From Acidimicrobium ferrooxidans DSM 10331 (GTDB lineage: Bacteria > Actinomycetota > Acidimicrobiia > Acidimicrobiales > Ilumatobacteraceae), in assembly GCA_945900735.1 (NCBI GenBank), contig CAMDJX010000009.1:1-32906 (forward strand): a DNA stretch of 32,906 nt, written 5' to 3'. The notes under the pieces are model-generated. The model saw nothing but the letters and a program-made list of their open reading frames with translations. It had not been told where the DNA came from and did not search any database. Position 1 is the first letter of the stretch. Each line of letters begins with the position of its first letter. Position numbers and translations under genes: made by a program. Shown in pieces: positions 21,114-28,697 of this stretch.

Positions 21114-23651
21114 ATGTTCCGACTGTCATTAAAGATGACGCTGGCTCGCAAGGGTCGGCTCATACTTACTTCGCTCGCCATTATTTTGGGAACAAGCTTC
21201 CTTTCAGGAACGTACATTTTCTCCGACACTCTGAATAAGACTTTCGAGCGATTGTTCTCCGATGTTTTTCGCGATGTAGATGCATACGTGCGCTCTTCCA
21301 GTTTCGTTGAAGTTGACTTTGGTGGCGAGCAGCGCTCGAGCACGCCAATCGAAGCGCTCGAGACCGTGCTCGCAGTGCCGGGCGTGAAAGATGCCGTCGG
21401 CGACATCCAAGGATTTGCCCGAATCATTGGCAAAGACGGCACGCCGCTGGGTGCCGACAACGGCCCACCAACATTTGGTGGCATTGCCGCATCCAACATT
21501 GTGGGTTTATGGAATATTGAGGAAGGCCGCCTTGCTGTGGGCCCAACCGAAGTTGTGCTCGATAAGGCTTCGGCAGAAAACGGCGATTTCGTCTTAGGCG
21601 ACAAGGTTCGCGTAAACGCACAATCCGGAAGCCGCGAATTTACTCTCGTTGGTATTGCCAACTATGGCGACGTCAGTTCGCCAGGCGGTGCAACATTTGC
21701 ATTGTTCGACCAGCCAACCGCATCCGAGTTTCTGCTCAAGCCGGGCCTTGTCGATGCATTCCTTATTCAAGGTGATGGTTCACTATCTGACGAAGAGTTG
21801 GCTAATGCCGTCGATAAGGCGCTCGACCCAGCAGACAAACTTGAGACTTTGACGGGTGCCGAAATCACCGAGGAAACCCAGGGCCAAATCCAAACCGTGC
21901 TCAATTTTTTGACCACCTTCCTCAAAGTGTTTTCATACATCGCACTAGGCATCGGCTGCTTTGTTATCTATAACGTTTTTTCGATTACTGCAGCACAGCG
22001 CCTCCGTGAAAATGCCTTGATGCGCGCAATTGGCGCTAGTAAGCGCCAAGTTGCAACTGCGCTGCTAGTTGAGGCAACCATCGTTGGTGTTCTTGGATCA
22101 CTCATGGGTTTCGTTGCCGGTATCGGAATCTCTCGAGGCCTCAGCGCATTGCTCAAAGCATTTGGCGCCGAACTTCCTACAAAAGGTCTGACCATTCAGA
22201 CAAGCGCATTTGTCACCACCATGATCGTCGGCGTGCTTGTCACTATTTTCTCCGCCGTGTTTCCTGCACTGCGTGCGGGCCGTGTGCTTCCGCTTGCTGC
22301 TTTGCGCGACACCGCGCTTGAAACAATCGGCAGCAACGTCAAGCGGTTTGTGATTGCCTTCATCATCTTGGCGCTCGGCATTGTCGCAATCATGGCAGCC
22401 GCAAACGACGCACCACTTGGCGTGCTTGGCCTGGGCGTGCTGTTTGTCTTTACTGCTGTTCTCATCATGGGCCCTGGTATTTCACGACCAGTTGCTTTGA
22501 CACTCGGTCAACCAATCCGAAAAATTCGCGGCGTCACCGGCGGCATGGCGCGACAGAATGCGGCTCGCAATCCAAAACGAACGGCTCGCACTGCAGCACC
22601 GGTATTGATCGGTGTCGCACTTGTTACGGCATTCGCCTCGTTCGCATCCAGTTTCAAATCCGAAATTCGCGACACCATCGGCAGCCAATTCAAAGGCGAC
22701 TTCGCCATCAGCGTTTCCAATAATGGTTTCGGTGGCCTGCCCATCACGCTTGTCGACGAGATCGGCGCTCTTCCTGAAGTTGCGCAGGCAACAGGGCTTG
22801 GCTTTGCAACGATCACGCTCGACGGGAAAGGCCGTTTCGTTCAAGTCATCAACCCGAAAACCACGGCTGGCCTCATCGACCTCGAAATGGTTTCGGGCTC
22901 GCAAAGCGCACTGTCGGCAAACGGGATTCTTGTTAGCGACACTCGCGCTATTGCCAAAGATTGGTCCATCGGCACACCGCTCGACATCGTGCTTGTAGAC
23001 GGCACCACCAAAACAGTGACCATTGAAGGAACATTTGTTGCTTCTGGCTTCACTGGCTCCTACGTCATCAATCGCGACCTCTTTGCCGACACCACCAACA
23101 CTTTGTTCGACAACTCCATCTATGTCACCCTCAAACCGGGTGTTTCCGCCGATGTTGCACGGGCAAAGATTGAAGCGTTGTCGTCGGAGAAGGGCCTGGG
23201 CAAAGTGGAAAGCCGCGCCGAGTTCATTGACGCTCAATCCAGCCAAATCGACCAGTTCTTCGGGATCATTTACGGCTTGTTGTTCCTATCCATCATCATC
23301 GCCATCGTCGGCATCGTCATCACCCTGTTGCTGTCGGTGTTTGAGCGACGCCGCGAGATTGGTTTGCTTCGTGCGGTTGGCATGACCAGGGGCCAGGCGT
23401 GGGAGTCCGTCACGTGGGAAAGCGTCATCACCTCGTTTATTGGTGCCGTCACCGGCATAGTTCTTGGAATCGTGATGGGTGCAGTGCTGATTACGGTGCT
23501 CTCCACTAACGGCATTTCAACATTCCGTCTTCCAGTTGGCACAACGATCTTCATTTTGATTATGGCTTTCATCGTGGGTGTCATTGCTGCGGTATACCCG
23601 GCATGGCGCGCCACGCGCACCGACATCATCTCGGCAATCGCCACCAACTAA
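21114..23651 (+). CDS. ABC transporter permease with two FtsX domains
   Basis: This 845-residue membrane protein starts with one membrane helix (LILTSLAIILGTSFLSGTYIF). An extracytoplasmic MacB-like domain (about 45-260) and the first FtsX helix set (about 265-390) follow. Two linking helices (about 405-465) lead to a second extracytoplasmic domain (about 510-705) and the second FtsX set (about 710-840), which ends ...VYPAWRATRTDIISAIATN. Conserved FERRREIGLLRAVGMTRGQ and LRENALMRAIGASKRQ mark the cytoplasmic coupling helices. This fused architecture works with the preceding ATPase. GGAG lies 10 bases upstream of ATG 21114, overlapping the end of the ATPase gene. Confidence 0.94.
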   Translation: MFRLSLKMTLARKGRLILTSLAIILGTSFLSGTYIFSDTLNKTFERLFSDVFRDVDAYVRSSSFVEVDFGGEQRSSTPIEALETVLAVPGVKDAVGDIQGFARIIGKDGTPLGADNGPPTFGGIAASNIVGLWNIEEGRLAVGPTEVVLDKASAENGDFVLGDKVRVNAQSGSREFTLVGIANYGDVSSPGGATFALFDQPTASEFLLKPGLVDAFLIQGDGSLSDEELANAVDKALDPADKLETLTGAEITEETQGQIQTVLNFLTTFLKVFSYIALGIGCFVIYNVFSITAAQRLRENALMRAIGASKRQVATALLVEATIVGVLGSLMGFVAGIGISRGLSALLKAFGAELPTKGLTIQTSAFVTTMIVGVLVTIFSAVFPALRAGRVLPLAALRDTALETIGSNVKRFVIAFIILALGIVAIMAAANDAPLGVLGLGVLFVFTAVLIMGPGISRPVALTLGQPIRKIRGVTGGMARQNAARNPKRTARTAAPVLIGVALVTAFASFASSFKSEIRDTIGSQFKGDFAISVSNNGFGGLPITLVDEIGALPEVAQATGLGFATITLDGKGRFVQVINPKTTAGLIDLEMVSGSQSALSANGILVSDTRAIAKDWSIGTPLDIVLVDGTTKTVTIEGTFVASGFTGSYVINRDLFADTTNTLFDNSIYVTLKPGVSADVARAKIEALSSEKGLGKVESRAEFIDAQSSQIDQFFGIIYGLLFLSIIIAIVGIVITLLLSVFERRREIGLLRAVGMTRGQAWESVTWESVITSFIGAVTGIVLGIVMGAVLITVLSTNGISTFRLPVGTTIFILIMAFIVGVIAAVYPAWRATRTDIISAIATN

Positions 23652-23662
23652 AAGGTGAAGTT

Positions 23663-24055
23663 ATGAAACCGTCGGAAATCACGCCAGAGATGGTGCAGTT
23701 TTTGCGCGACAGACACTTGGCAACGCTCACCACGCTTCGCCAAGATGGCTCGCCGCATGTTGTTGCGGTCGGTTTCAGTTACGACGTCGAGCGACAGCGC
23801 GCTCGCGTGATCACTTTTTCGACGGCACAAAAAGCAAAGAACGCTTTGCTCGGCGGAAGAGCCGCAGTTTCGCAGGTGGATGGCGGCCGATGGTTAACGC
23901 TTGAGGGTGTTGCACATCTTGTTACGCGCGAGACCGACCCCGATGAAGTGCAACGTGCGGTTGCGGGATACGCCGCCCGGTATCAAGAACCAAAGGAACG
24001 CGACAACCGCGTTGCAGTGATTATTGAAGTCGACCGCATCATGGGTCGGGCGTAA
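23663..24055 (+). CDS. Split-barrel F420/FMN-dependent oxidoreductase (PPOX family)
   Basis: This 130-residue protein has the pyridoxamine-phosphate-oxidase-like split-barrel fold of Rv1155-type actinobacterial proteins. LRDRHLATLTTLRQDGSPHVVAV opens the barrel. VITFSTAQKAKNALLGGRAAVSQVDG and WLTLEGVAHLV are the following conserved strands. The cofactor is probably F420, as in related actinobacterial proteins, but FMN cannot be excluded. ATG 23663 is chosen because AGGTGA stands 4 bases upstream; an ORF extension to 23603 lies inside the permease gene. It is the last gene of the ABC operon (11 bases after the permease stop) and ends 5 bases from the convergent glycosylase gene. Confidence 0.87.
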   Translation: MKPSEITPEMVQFLRDRHLATLTTLRQDGSPHVVAVGFSYDVERQRARVITFSTAQKAKNALLGGRAAVSQVDGGRWLTLEGVAHLVTRETDPDEVQRAVAGYAARYQEPKERDNRVAVIIEVDRIMGRA

Positions 24056-24060
24056 CCGAA

Positions 24061-24981
24061 TCAGTACGTGTTGTGCTGGCTGTTATCACGAGCAGAAATC
24101 ACATCCTGCATGAACATTTGTGCTGCTGGATGCTGATCGACATACATTCCGTCGCGCTCAATCGATAACGGCGTGAAATTCGGCCTGACCAAAGGCTGAT
24201 GGGCCGTTTGGCAGCCTGGGCACCAGTACAGCACCCTGCTGGCTTCGCCGTGGTGGGCAACACGGATCAAGTCGCCACAGCGGTGACAGGCTTTGCCCTG
24301 TCGGCCGTATGCGGCCAAATCGTGCGCTACACCCTCGGCGCTCTTGTGCGCAGGGTGAACATAATTTGATTGCAACATTTCGTATGCCAACTGCACAAGC
24401 TCTCGACACTCGGCGCGCTTCAACGTACCAATTTGTGCCCAAGGATGAATCTCGCAAGCCCACAAAATTTCGCAGCGATACACATTGCCGACGCCAACCA
24501 TGATGCGCTGGTCGTGCAGTACTTCCGAGATGGTTTCGTCGCGCTCCTCGTATCCCATCATTCTGTCGACACACTCTTCGATGTCGGCCGATGGCGATCT
24601 GAGATCGGGCCCAAGCGTTCCTAACAATGGGTGACGACGTGGGTCAAAGTCGCGATATGTTTCGACACTCGAAGAATTGAAGCATGCTGCAACCCATTCA
24701 TCGACTTCGACAACCACATGCGCACTGTCTTGCGGCTTTTTCCACACTTCACCTTGCCGATACAAGTGCCAGCCGCCAAGTAAACGCAGCTGCGTTTCCA
24801 AAACCATTCCGTCGTCCCAAACAATTTCGATGCTCTTGTTGTGGCTGCGCACTTCTTCAATGGTGCTGCCAACTTCGGGCAAAGGACCGGCAGAAAGAGG
24901 TGCATTTATTCGGATTAACTCTTTACCGATGAGCGCCGTTCGCAATGCAACTGCACTGCGATATAGGGCGATTTCCGACAT
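24061..24981 (-). CDS. nei: Fpg/Nei-family DNA glycosylase with Ser in place of N-terminal Pro
   Basis: This is a 306-residue base-excision-repair glycosylase homologue. The N-terminal domain starts MSEIALYRS: E3 is conserved but the catalytic proline expected at position 2 is serine. K49 (SHNKSIEI) matches the conserved DNA-contacting lysine. The helix-two-turn-helix has VGVGNVYRCEILW (162-174, N166). The zinc finger is complete with C232, C235, C254 and C257, and R249 just before YWCPGCQ. The length and a C-terminal tail of about 45 residues are somewhat long. ATG 24981 is supported by a TAATGT hexamer 6 bases upstream and no earlier start is available. Either the serine acts as nucleophile with altered chemistry (glycosylase only), or the protein has another role. 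Confidence 0.88.
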   Translation of the reverse strand: MSEIALYRSAVALRTALIGKELIRINAPLSAGPLPEVGSTIEEVRSHNKSIEIVWDDGMVLETQLRLLGGWHLYRQGEVWKKPQDSAHVVVEVDEWVAACFNSSSVETYRDFDPRRHPLLGTLGPDLRSPSADIEECVDRMMGYEERDETISEVLHDQRIMVGVGNVYRCEILWACEIHPWAQIGTLKRAECRELVQLAYEMLQSNYVHPAHKSAEGVAHDLAAYGRQGKACHRCGDLIRVAHHGEASRVLYWCPGCQTAHQPLVRPNFTPLSIERDGMYVDQHPAAQMFMQDVISARDNSQHNTY

Positions 24982-24987
24982 GACTAA

Positions 24988-24993
24988 ACATTA
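24988..24993 (-). promoter_or_regulatory. Candidate leaderless -10 (TAATGT) for the glycosylase gene
   Basis: On the minus strand TAATGT ends 6 bases before ATG 24981, confirming the MSE start. Confidence 0.5.
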
Positions 24994-25035
24994 TTCACCC
25001 CCATCATTAGAGTGAGGGATCTCCCCACTTTCACC

Positions 25036-25359
25036 ATGACTTCACCCGACGAACAACAACATCACGACGACGAGTCGGCGATGATCAAGCGTGCCGCGCA
25101 GCGTTACGGAACAGTTGGCGCGATGTTGGCCGGCGGAATGGTGGTCTTCGACAAGTTGCTTGGTCGAAAACCAAAAGAAGAAGCGGCAATTGTCGTGGAG
25201 GCCTCTGGCGAACCCGGCGACATCGACGTAGATGGCATCAACTTCGTGTTAGACGACAACACCGCTGTCAGTTCGCCCCCGCCACAGGCTCGATTGGGCC
25301 TCAGGCGCCAAGTGCGAAAACGGCGCAGGGCCAACACCCACAAGGATTTGCTGCCCTAA
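25036..25359 (+). CDS. Small probable membrane protein of unknown function
   Basis: This is a 107-residue protein. An acidic, His-rich start (EQQHHDDESA) leads to a hydrophobic, Gly-rich stretch (VGAMLAGGMVVFDKLLG), probably one membrane or membrane-associated helix. Then come a basic KPKEEA segment, an acidic middle (GEPGDIDVDGINFVLDD) and a very basic tail (RRQVRKRRRANTHK). I believe similar proteins occur in Acidimicrobiia but recognise no domain. ATG 25036 is preferred; GTG 25012 is possible. A TAGAGT hexamer (25008-25013) would give a leader of about 16 bases. Its TAA overlaps the stop codon of the convergent DUF4916 gene. Confidence 0.7.
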   Translation: MTSPDEQQHHDDESAMIKRAAQRYGTVGAMLAGGMVVFDKLLGRKPKEEAAIVVEASGEPGDIDVDGINFVLDDNTAVSSPPPQARLGLRRQVRKRRRANTHKDLLP

Positions 25360-25364
25360 GGCAG
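25351..25364. terminator. Short hairpin over two overlapping stop codons
   Basis: CTGCC and GGCAG pair across a CTAA loop that contains the TAA of the plus-strand gene and the TAG of the minus-strand gene. The stem is only 5 bp and no T-tract follows on either side, so a bidirectional terminator is only a possibility. Confidence 0.3.
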
Positions 25365-25925
25365 TTGGCCAACCGAGCCCAACGCAAGGCGCACCAAGCG
25401 GTCGTGGCCGCTTGTCATCTCGCGCTTCATCTGGTCGCTGACAGCCTGCTCGGGTGTGAACCATCCCAAGTCGAGCGCCTGTTGCGTTGGGTGACAGTCG
25501 CCAGAAACAGGAACTACGTACGCAAGGCTCACTGCATGATGGCGCGGATCGTGGAAACCACTGATCGTTGGATCGGGGAAGTATTCGACAACTGTGAACG
25601 GCGCGGGTTCGGCAGGAATCTTTGGCAGAGCCAGTGGCCCCAAATCTTTTTCGAGATGCCTAATCAATGCCTCACGGATTCGTTCGCCCAAGAGCACTCG
25701 CCCTGAAACAACTGTTCGGCTGATGTTGCCATCGGGTGCCTGACGCAGCAACATGCCCACGTGCGTCACCTGGCCCATGTCGTCCACCCGCACTGGCACG
25801 GCGTCCACGTACACAAGGGGCACCTGCCCACGCACATCACTCAGGGTTTGGGGGTCGAGCCAATTGGTTCGCACGTCGATATGGTCGGTCACCAGCGCAC
25901 CTCGTTTTCGTAGTTCGGTTTCCAT
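25356..25925 (-). CDS. DUF4916 Nudix-fold protein
   Basis: This 189-residue protein matches the actinobacterial DUF4916 group of Nudix-like proteins. WLDPQTLSDVRGQVPLVYVDAVPVRVD opens it, followed by VSGRVLLGERIREALIRHLEKDLGPLALP, where the Nudix box would be, and by HDPRHHAVSLAYVVPVSGDC and LGWFTPEQA. The REALIRHLEKDLG stretch lacks the full G-x5-E-x7-REUxEExGU pattern, so metal-dependent pyrophosphatase activity is doubtful. ATG 25925 is 66 bases from the divergent DoxX-like start. The last codons overlap the stop of the convergent small membrane protein. Confidence 0.85.
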   Translation of the reverse strand: METELRKRGALVTDHIDVRTNWLDPQTLSDVRGQVPLVYVDAVPVRVDDMGQVTHVGMLLRQAPDGNISRTVVSGRVLLGERIREALIRHLEKDLGPLALPKIPAEPAPFTVVEYFPDPTISGFHDPRHHAVSLAYVVPVSGDCHPTQQALDLGWFTPEQAVSDQMKREMTSGHDRLVRLALGSVGQLP

Positions 25926-25991
25926 TGTCTCAGATGTGTGAACGCCGTGTGTGAATAGTGCATCTGTTTACAAGAAATGTCAGGATGTGGC

Positions 25992-26414
25992 ATGGAAATT
26001 TCGCCGTCAACCAATGCCAGTGCCCGCATCATGGCCACATTCCTCATCGTTGCGGGCGTTGCGCATTTTGCCAATCCCACATTCTTCGACGACATTGTTC
26101 CGCCATGGCTTCCCCCAAGCGAACGGTTCTGGACCTATGCCAGCGGTGCAGCCGAACTTGCTGTCGGCATCGGGCTACTTTCGCAGCGCACCCGTTCGCG
26201 AGCAGCATGGGCCGCGTTTTTCCTCTTTCTCGCCGTTTACCCCGCCAACTTGTACATGGCTTGGGATTGGCGCGACAAGGCTGTAGCCGACCAGCTGGTT
26301 GCCTTCGGGCGTTTGCCGTTGCAGTTCGTCATGTTTTGGTGGGCAATCAAACTGGCGAAAGCCAGCGCGCTACCAGTTGCCAGCGACGTACTTGGTTTCC
26401 AAGAACGCAAGTAG
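25992..26414 (+). CDS. DoxX-like four-helix membrane protein
   Basis: This 140-residue protein has four hydrophobic segments: RIMATFLIVAGVAHFANP, FWTYASGAAELAVGIGLLS, AAWAAFFLFLAVYPANLYM and LPLQFVMFWWAIKLA. The G-x-x-HF, E-L-x-x-G-x-G-L and YPANLYMA motifs fit the DoxX/MauE-like family of small quinone- or thiol-related membrane proteins; the exact role is unknown. ATG 25992 has AGGA 6 bases upstream; ATG 25977 is possible. Its last 15 codons overlap the convergent aldehyde dehydrogenase gene by 45 bases. Confidence 0.82.
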   Translation: MEISPSTNASARIMATFLIVAGVAHFANPTFFDDIVPPWLPPSERFWTYASGAAELAVGIGLLSQRTRSRAAWAAFFLFLAVYPANLYMAWDWRDKAVADQLVAFGRLPLQFVMFWWAIKLAKASALPVASDVLGFQERK

Positions 26415-27806
26415 CCCGTCGTGGCCGCCTTCGCGGCCAATGCCCGAAGCCTTTACGCCACCAAATGGTGCGGCCGGGTCGGACACGATGCCGCGATTAA
26501 ACCCGATCATTCCGGCCTCGAGTGACTCGGCAACGCGCATACCCTTCGCCGCGTCTCGAGTAAACACGTAACTCACAAGGCCGTACTCCACATCGTTGGC
26601 AAGACGCACCATTTCTTGTTCGTCGCTGCATCCCACGATTGGTGCAACTGGGCCAAAGATTTCATCCTTCAAAATTTCATCATCAGGTGCAACATCTGCC
26701 AACACTGTTGCCTGAAAGCCAAAGGCTGGAGAGGTAACAGCTTTGCCACCGCACAGCACTTTCGCGCCCCTACTCACTGCCCCATTCACCATTGCCGCAA
26801 CAGACTCTTGTTCGGCCCGCGACACCAATGGGCCAAGCGTTGTCTGTGCATCCAGCCCATCGCCAAGAACTAGCGCCGACATGCGCGCGGTCAACTTGTC
26901 GGTGAACTCGGCAAGCACCGAGCTATGTACATAGAAACGATTTGCTGCGGTGCACGCCGCGCCACCATTGCGCATCTTTGCCAGCATTGCACCGTCGACT
27001 GCAGCATCGATGTTGGCGTCGCCAAATACCAAGAACGGAGCATTGCCGCCAAGCTCCATGCTGCAGTTGATTACTCGGGGCGCTGCTTGCGCCAGCAAGA
27101 TCGAACCAACCTTTGTCGAACCAGTAAAACTCAACTTGCGAACTTTGCCGCTGTCCATCATTGCGGCAACTGCGGGGCCAGACGGATTGGTGACAACAAC
27201 GTTGACCACGCCAGCGGGCACGCCCGCACGTTGCAATACATCTGTGATTGCCAACGCCGTAAGCGGCGTATCTTGAGCAGGTTTCAACACGACGGTGCAG
27301 CCGGCTGCAAGTGCTGGCCCAATCTTGCGAGTTGCCATTGCGGCGGGAAAATTCCAAGGAGTGGCCAATAGCGCAACGCCCACTGGCTGGCGCGAGACCA
27401 TCAACCAATTGGCTCCGCCTGGAGCGCGGCGATAGTCGCCATCAATGCGCACCGCTTCTTCGCTGAACCAACGGAAGAATTCGGCCGCGTAGGCCACTTC
27501 GGCACGCGAGTCGGCAAGGATCTTGCCCATCTCGAGCGTGATCAGCCGAGCAAGTTGTTCCTGTTCGGCAATCATGATCTCGAATGCTTTGCGCAGTATT
27601 TCTCCGCGAACACGCGGCGCGGTGTTCTTCCATGCATCAAACGCATCGTCGGCCGCATCTATGGCACGCAAACAATCGGCGATTGACGCATTTGCCACAC
27701 TTGCCAGGCTCTTTCCTGTTGCAGGATTGAGCACATCAATTTGGCTCGCCGAACCCACCCAATCTCCGTTGATAAACGAATTGGTGCGCATCTCGGCCAT
27801 CGTCAT
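26370..27806 (-). CDS. Aldehyde dehydrogenase, succinate-semialdehyde type
   Basis: This 478-residue NAD(P)-dependent aldehyde dehydrogenase has all catalytic elements: N152 in TPWNFPAA, E251 in MELGGNAP and nucleophile C285 in GGAACTAANR, plus the cofactor segment FTGSTKVG. FINGDWV at the start and the KASGIGREGG end are typical of GabD/SSADH-like enzymes, which convert succinate semialdehyde to succinate; other short aldehydes are possible. Its ATG overlaps the oxygenase stop by four bases (ATGA at 27803-27806), so the two are translationally coupled and likely act in one catabolic route. Confidence 0.93.
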   Translation of the reverse strand: MTMAEMRTNSFINGDWVGSASQIDVLNPATGKSLASVANASIADCLRAIDAADDAFDAWKNTAPRVRGEILRKAFEIMIAEQEQLARLITLEMGKILADSRAEVAYAAEFFRWFSEEAVRIDGDYRRAPGGANWLMVSRQPVGVALLATPWNFPAAMATRKIGPALAAGCTVVLKPAQDTPLTALAITDVLQRAGVPAGVVNVVVTNPSGPAVAAMMDSGKVRKLSFTGSTKVGSILLAQAAPRVINCSMELGGNAPFLVFGDANIDAAVDGAMLAKMRNGGAACTAANRFYVHSSVLAEFTDKLTARMSALVLGDGLDAQTTLGPLVSRAEQESVAAMVNGAVSRGAKVLCGGKAVTSPAFGFQATVLADVAPDDEILKDEIFGPVAPIVGCSDEQEMVRLANDVEYGLVSYVFTRDAAKGMRVAESLEAGMIGFNRGIVSDPAAPFGGVKASGIGREGGHDGLLAFLETKYVAGNW

Positions 27807-28654
27807 TTGGTCAGTTCAATTCCAGATATCTCTTTGATTCGATCGCGCAGGAAGTCGAATGCTGTTTTGTTCTGTGAAATCATCACATCGTCGGCAGGAT
27901 GCAAAAAGAGTGGCGTCGACACTCGGGAACGCGTTGCCGCATCACCCGTTGGGTTATTCACTTGGTGGGTGGTGCTTGGGTAGTAGCCCTCTGTTACGTA
28001 CTTCAACATGTCGCCCGCGTTAATCGCAACGCTGCCCGGGTCGCACGGCACATCGTGCCACTTTCCGTCCAAGTCGCGAACTTGCAAGCCAGGTTCGTTT
28101 GATGCCGGCAACACCGTGATCATGTTGATGTCTTCGTGAGCCGCCGCGCGCACTGAACCAACTGGCTCGTTGCCTTTGAGAGGCGGATAATGCAGAACTC
28201 GCAATAGTGTTCGCTTCGTGCCAACGATCATTTCGGACAGTGGCATTGAAAAAGATTGAGAAATACTTGTCGGTGTATTGGCTTCTACCCAAGTAAGTAG
28301 CTCGGACGCAAGTGACCAACCCGCTTGATACATCGCGGCCGCACTTGCTGATTCGGCTGCTGGCTGACGACCCCACGGGTACCAGTGAAAATACTCTTTG
28401 ATATCGGGAAGCGAAGCACCGACTGCCTGCTCAGCTTCTTCGAGCGGACGATATCCATCTTGTCCACCTTCGCTCGGCAAATAATCCCACTTGTTGCCCG
28501 TACGAAAAAAATTTAACCACTCGTTTTGTAATTGTTGCACCATGTCGTACTGAATAGGGTGATTAGTAAGAACAGCAAAACCTGTGTTGCGCAATGACTC
28601 AGTGAAACGCTTTGGTGCATCTGGTGATTGGTAATCGACAACTGCGACATCCAT
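27803..28654 (-). CDS. 2-oxoglutarate/Fe(II) oxygenase, isopenicillin-N-synthase-like
   Basis: This is a 283-residue non-heme iron oxygenase. Iron ligands are H173 and D175 (AAHEDINM) and H230 (STTHQV). R244 and S246 (RSRVS) form the RxS 2-oxoglutarate clamp. The N-terminal DIOX_N-like part includes a GFAVLTNHPI segment. These enzymes hydroxylate or desaturate small molecules; the substrate is unknown. Coupling with an SSADH-type gene raises the idea of consuming an aldehyde released by oxygenase cleavage, which is only an inference. ATG 28654 lies 6 bases after a TAGGAT hexamer, 43 bases from a divergent MFS gene. Confidence 0.9.
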   Translation of the reverse strand: MDVAVVDYQSPDAPKRFTESLRNTGFAVLTNHPIQYDMVQQLQNEWLNFFRTGNKWDYLPSEGGQDGYRPLEEAEQAVGASLPDIKEYFHWYPWGRQPAAESASAAAMYQAGWSLASELLTWVEANTPTSISQSFSMPLSEMIVGTKRTLLRVLHYPPLKGNEPVGSVRAAAHEDINMITVLPASNEPGLQVRDLDGKWHDVPCDPGSVAINAGDMLKYVTEGYYPSTTHQVNNPTGDAATRSRVSTPLFLHPADDVMISQNKTAFDFLRDRIKEISGIELTK

Positions 28655-28660
28655 AACAAC

Positions 28661-28666
28661 ATCCTA
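28661..28666 (-). promoter_or_regulatory. Candidate leaderless -10 (TAGGAT) for the oxygenase operon
   Basis: On the minus strand TAGGAT ends 6 bases before ATG 28654, with no Shine-Dalgarno. Confidence 0.5.
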
Positions 28667-28685
28667 CGGACAATCAGCGTTGGTC

Positions 28686-28691
28686 TAGTGT
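28686..28691 (+). promoter_or_regulatory. Candidate leaderless -10 (TAGTGT) for the MFS gene
   Basis: TAGTGT ends 6 bases before GTG 28698. It lies only 19 bases from the opposing -10 candidate, so the two polymerase sites must overlap. Confidence 0.5.
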
Positions 28692-28697
28692 GGCTCG

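Noticed and set aside
22482-23246. 254-residue minus-strand frame
   Set aside because: It is antisense to the ABC permease, whose helices and FtsX motifs are clear; the reverse frame shows no domain.
25356-25925. Active Nudix hydrolase
   Set aside because: The Nudix box is incomplete in this protein, so only the fold-level DUF4916 name is kept.
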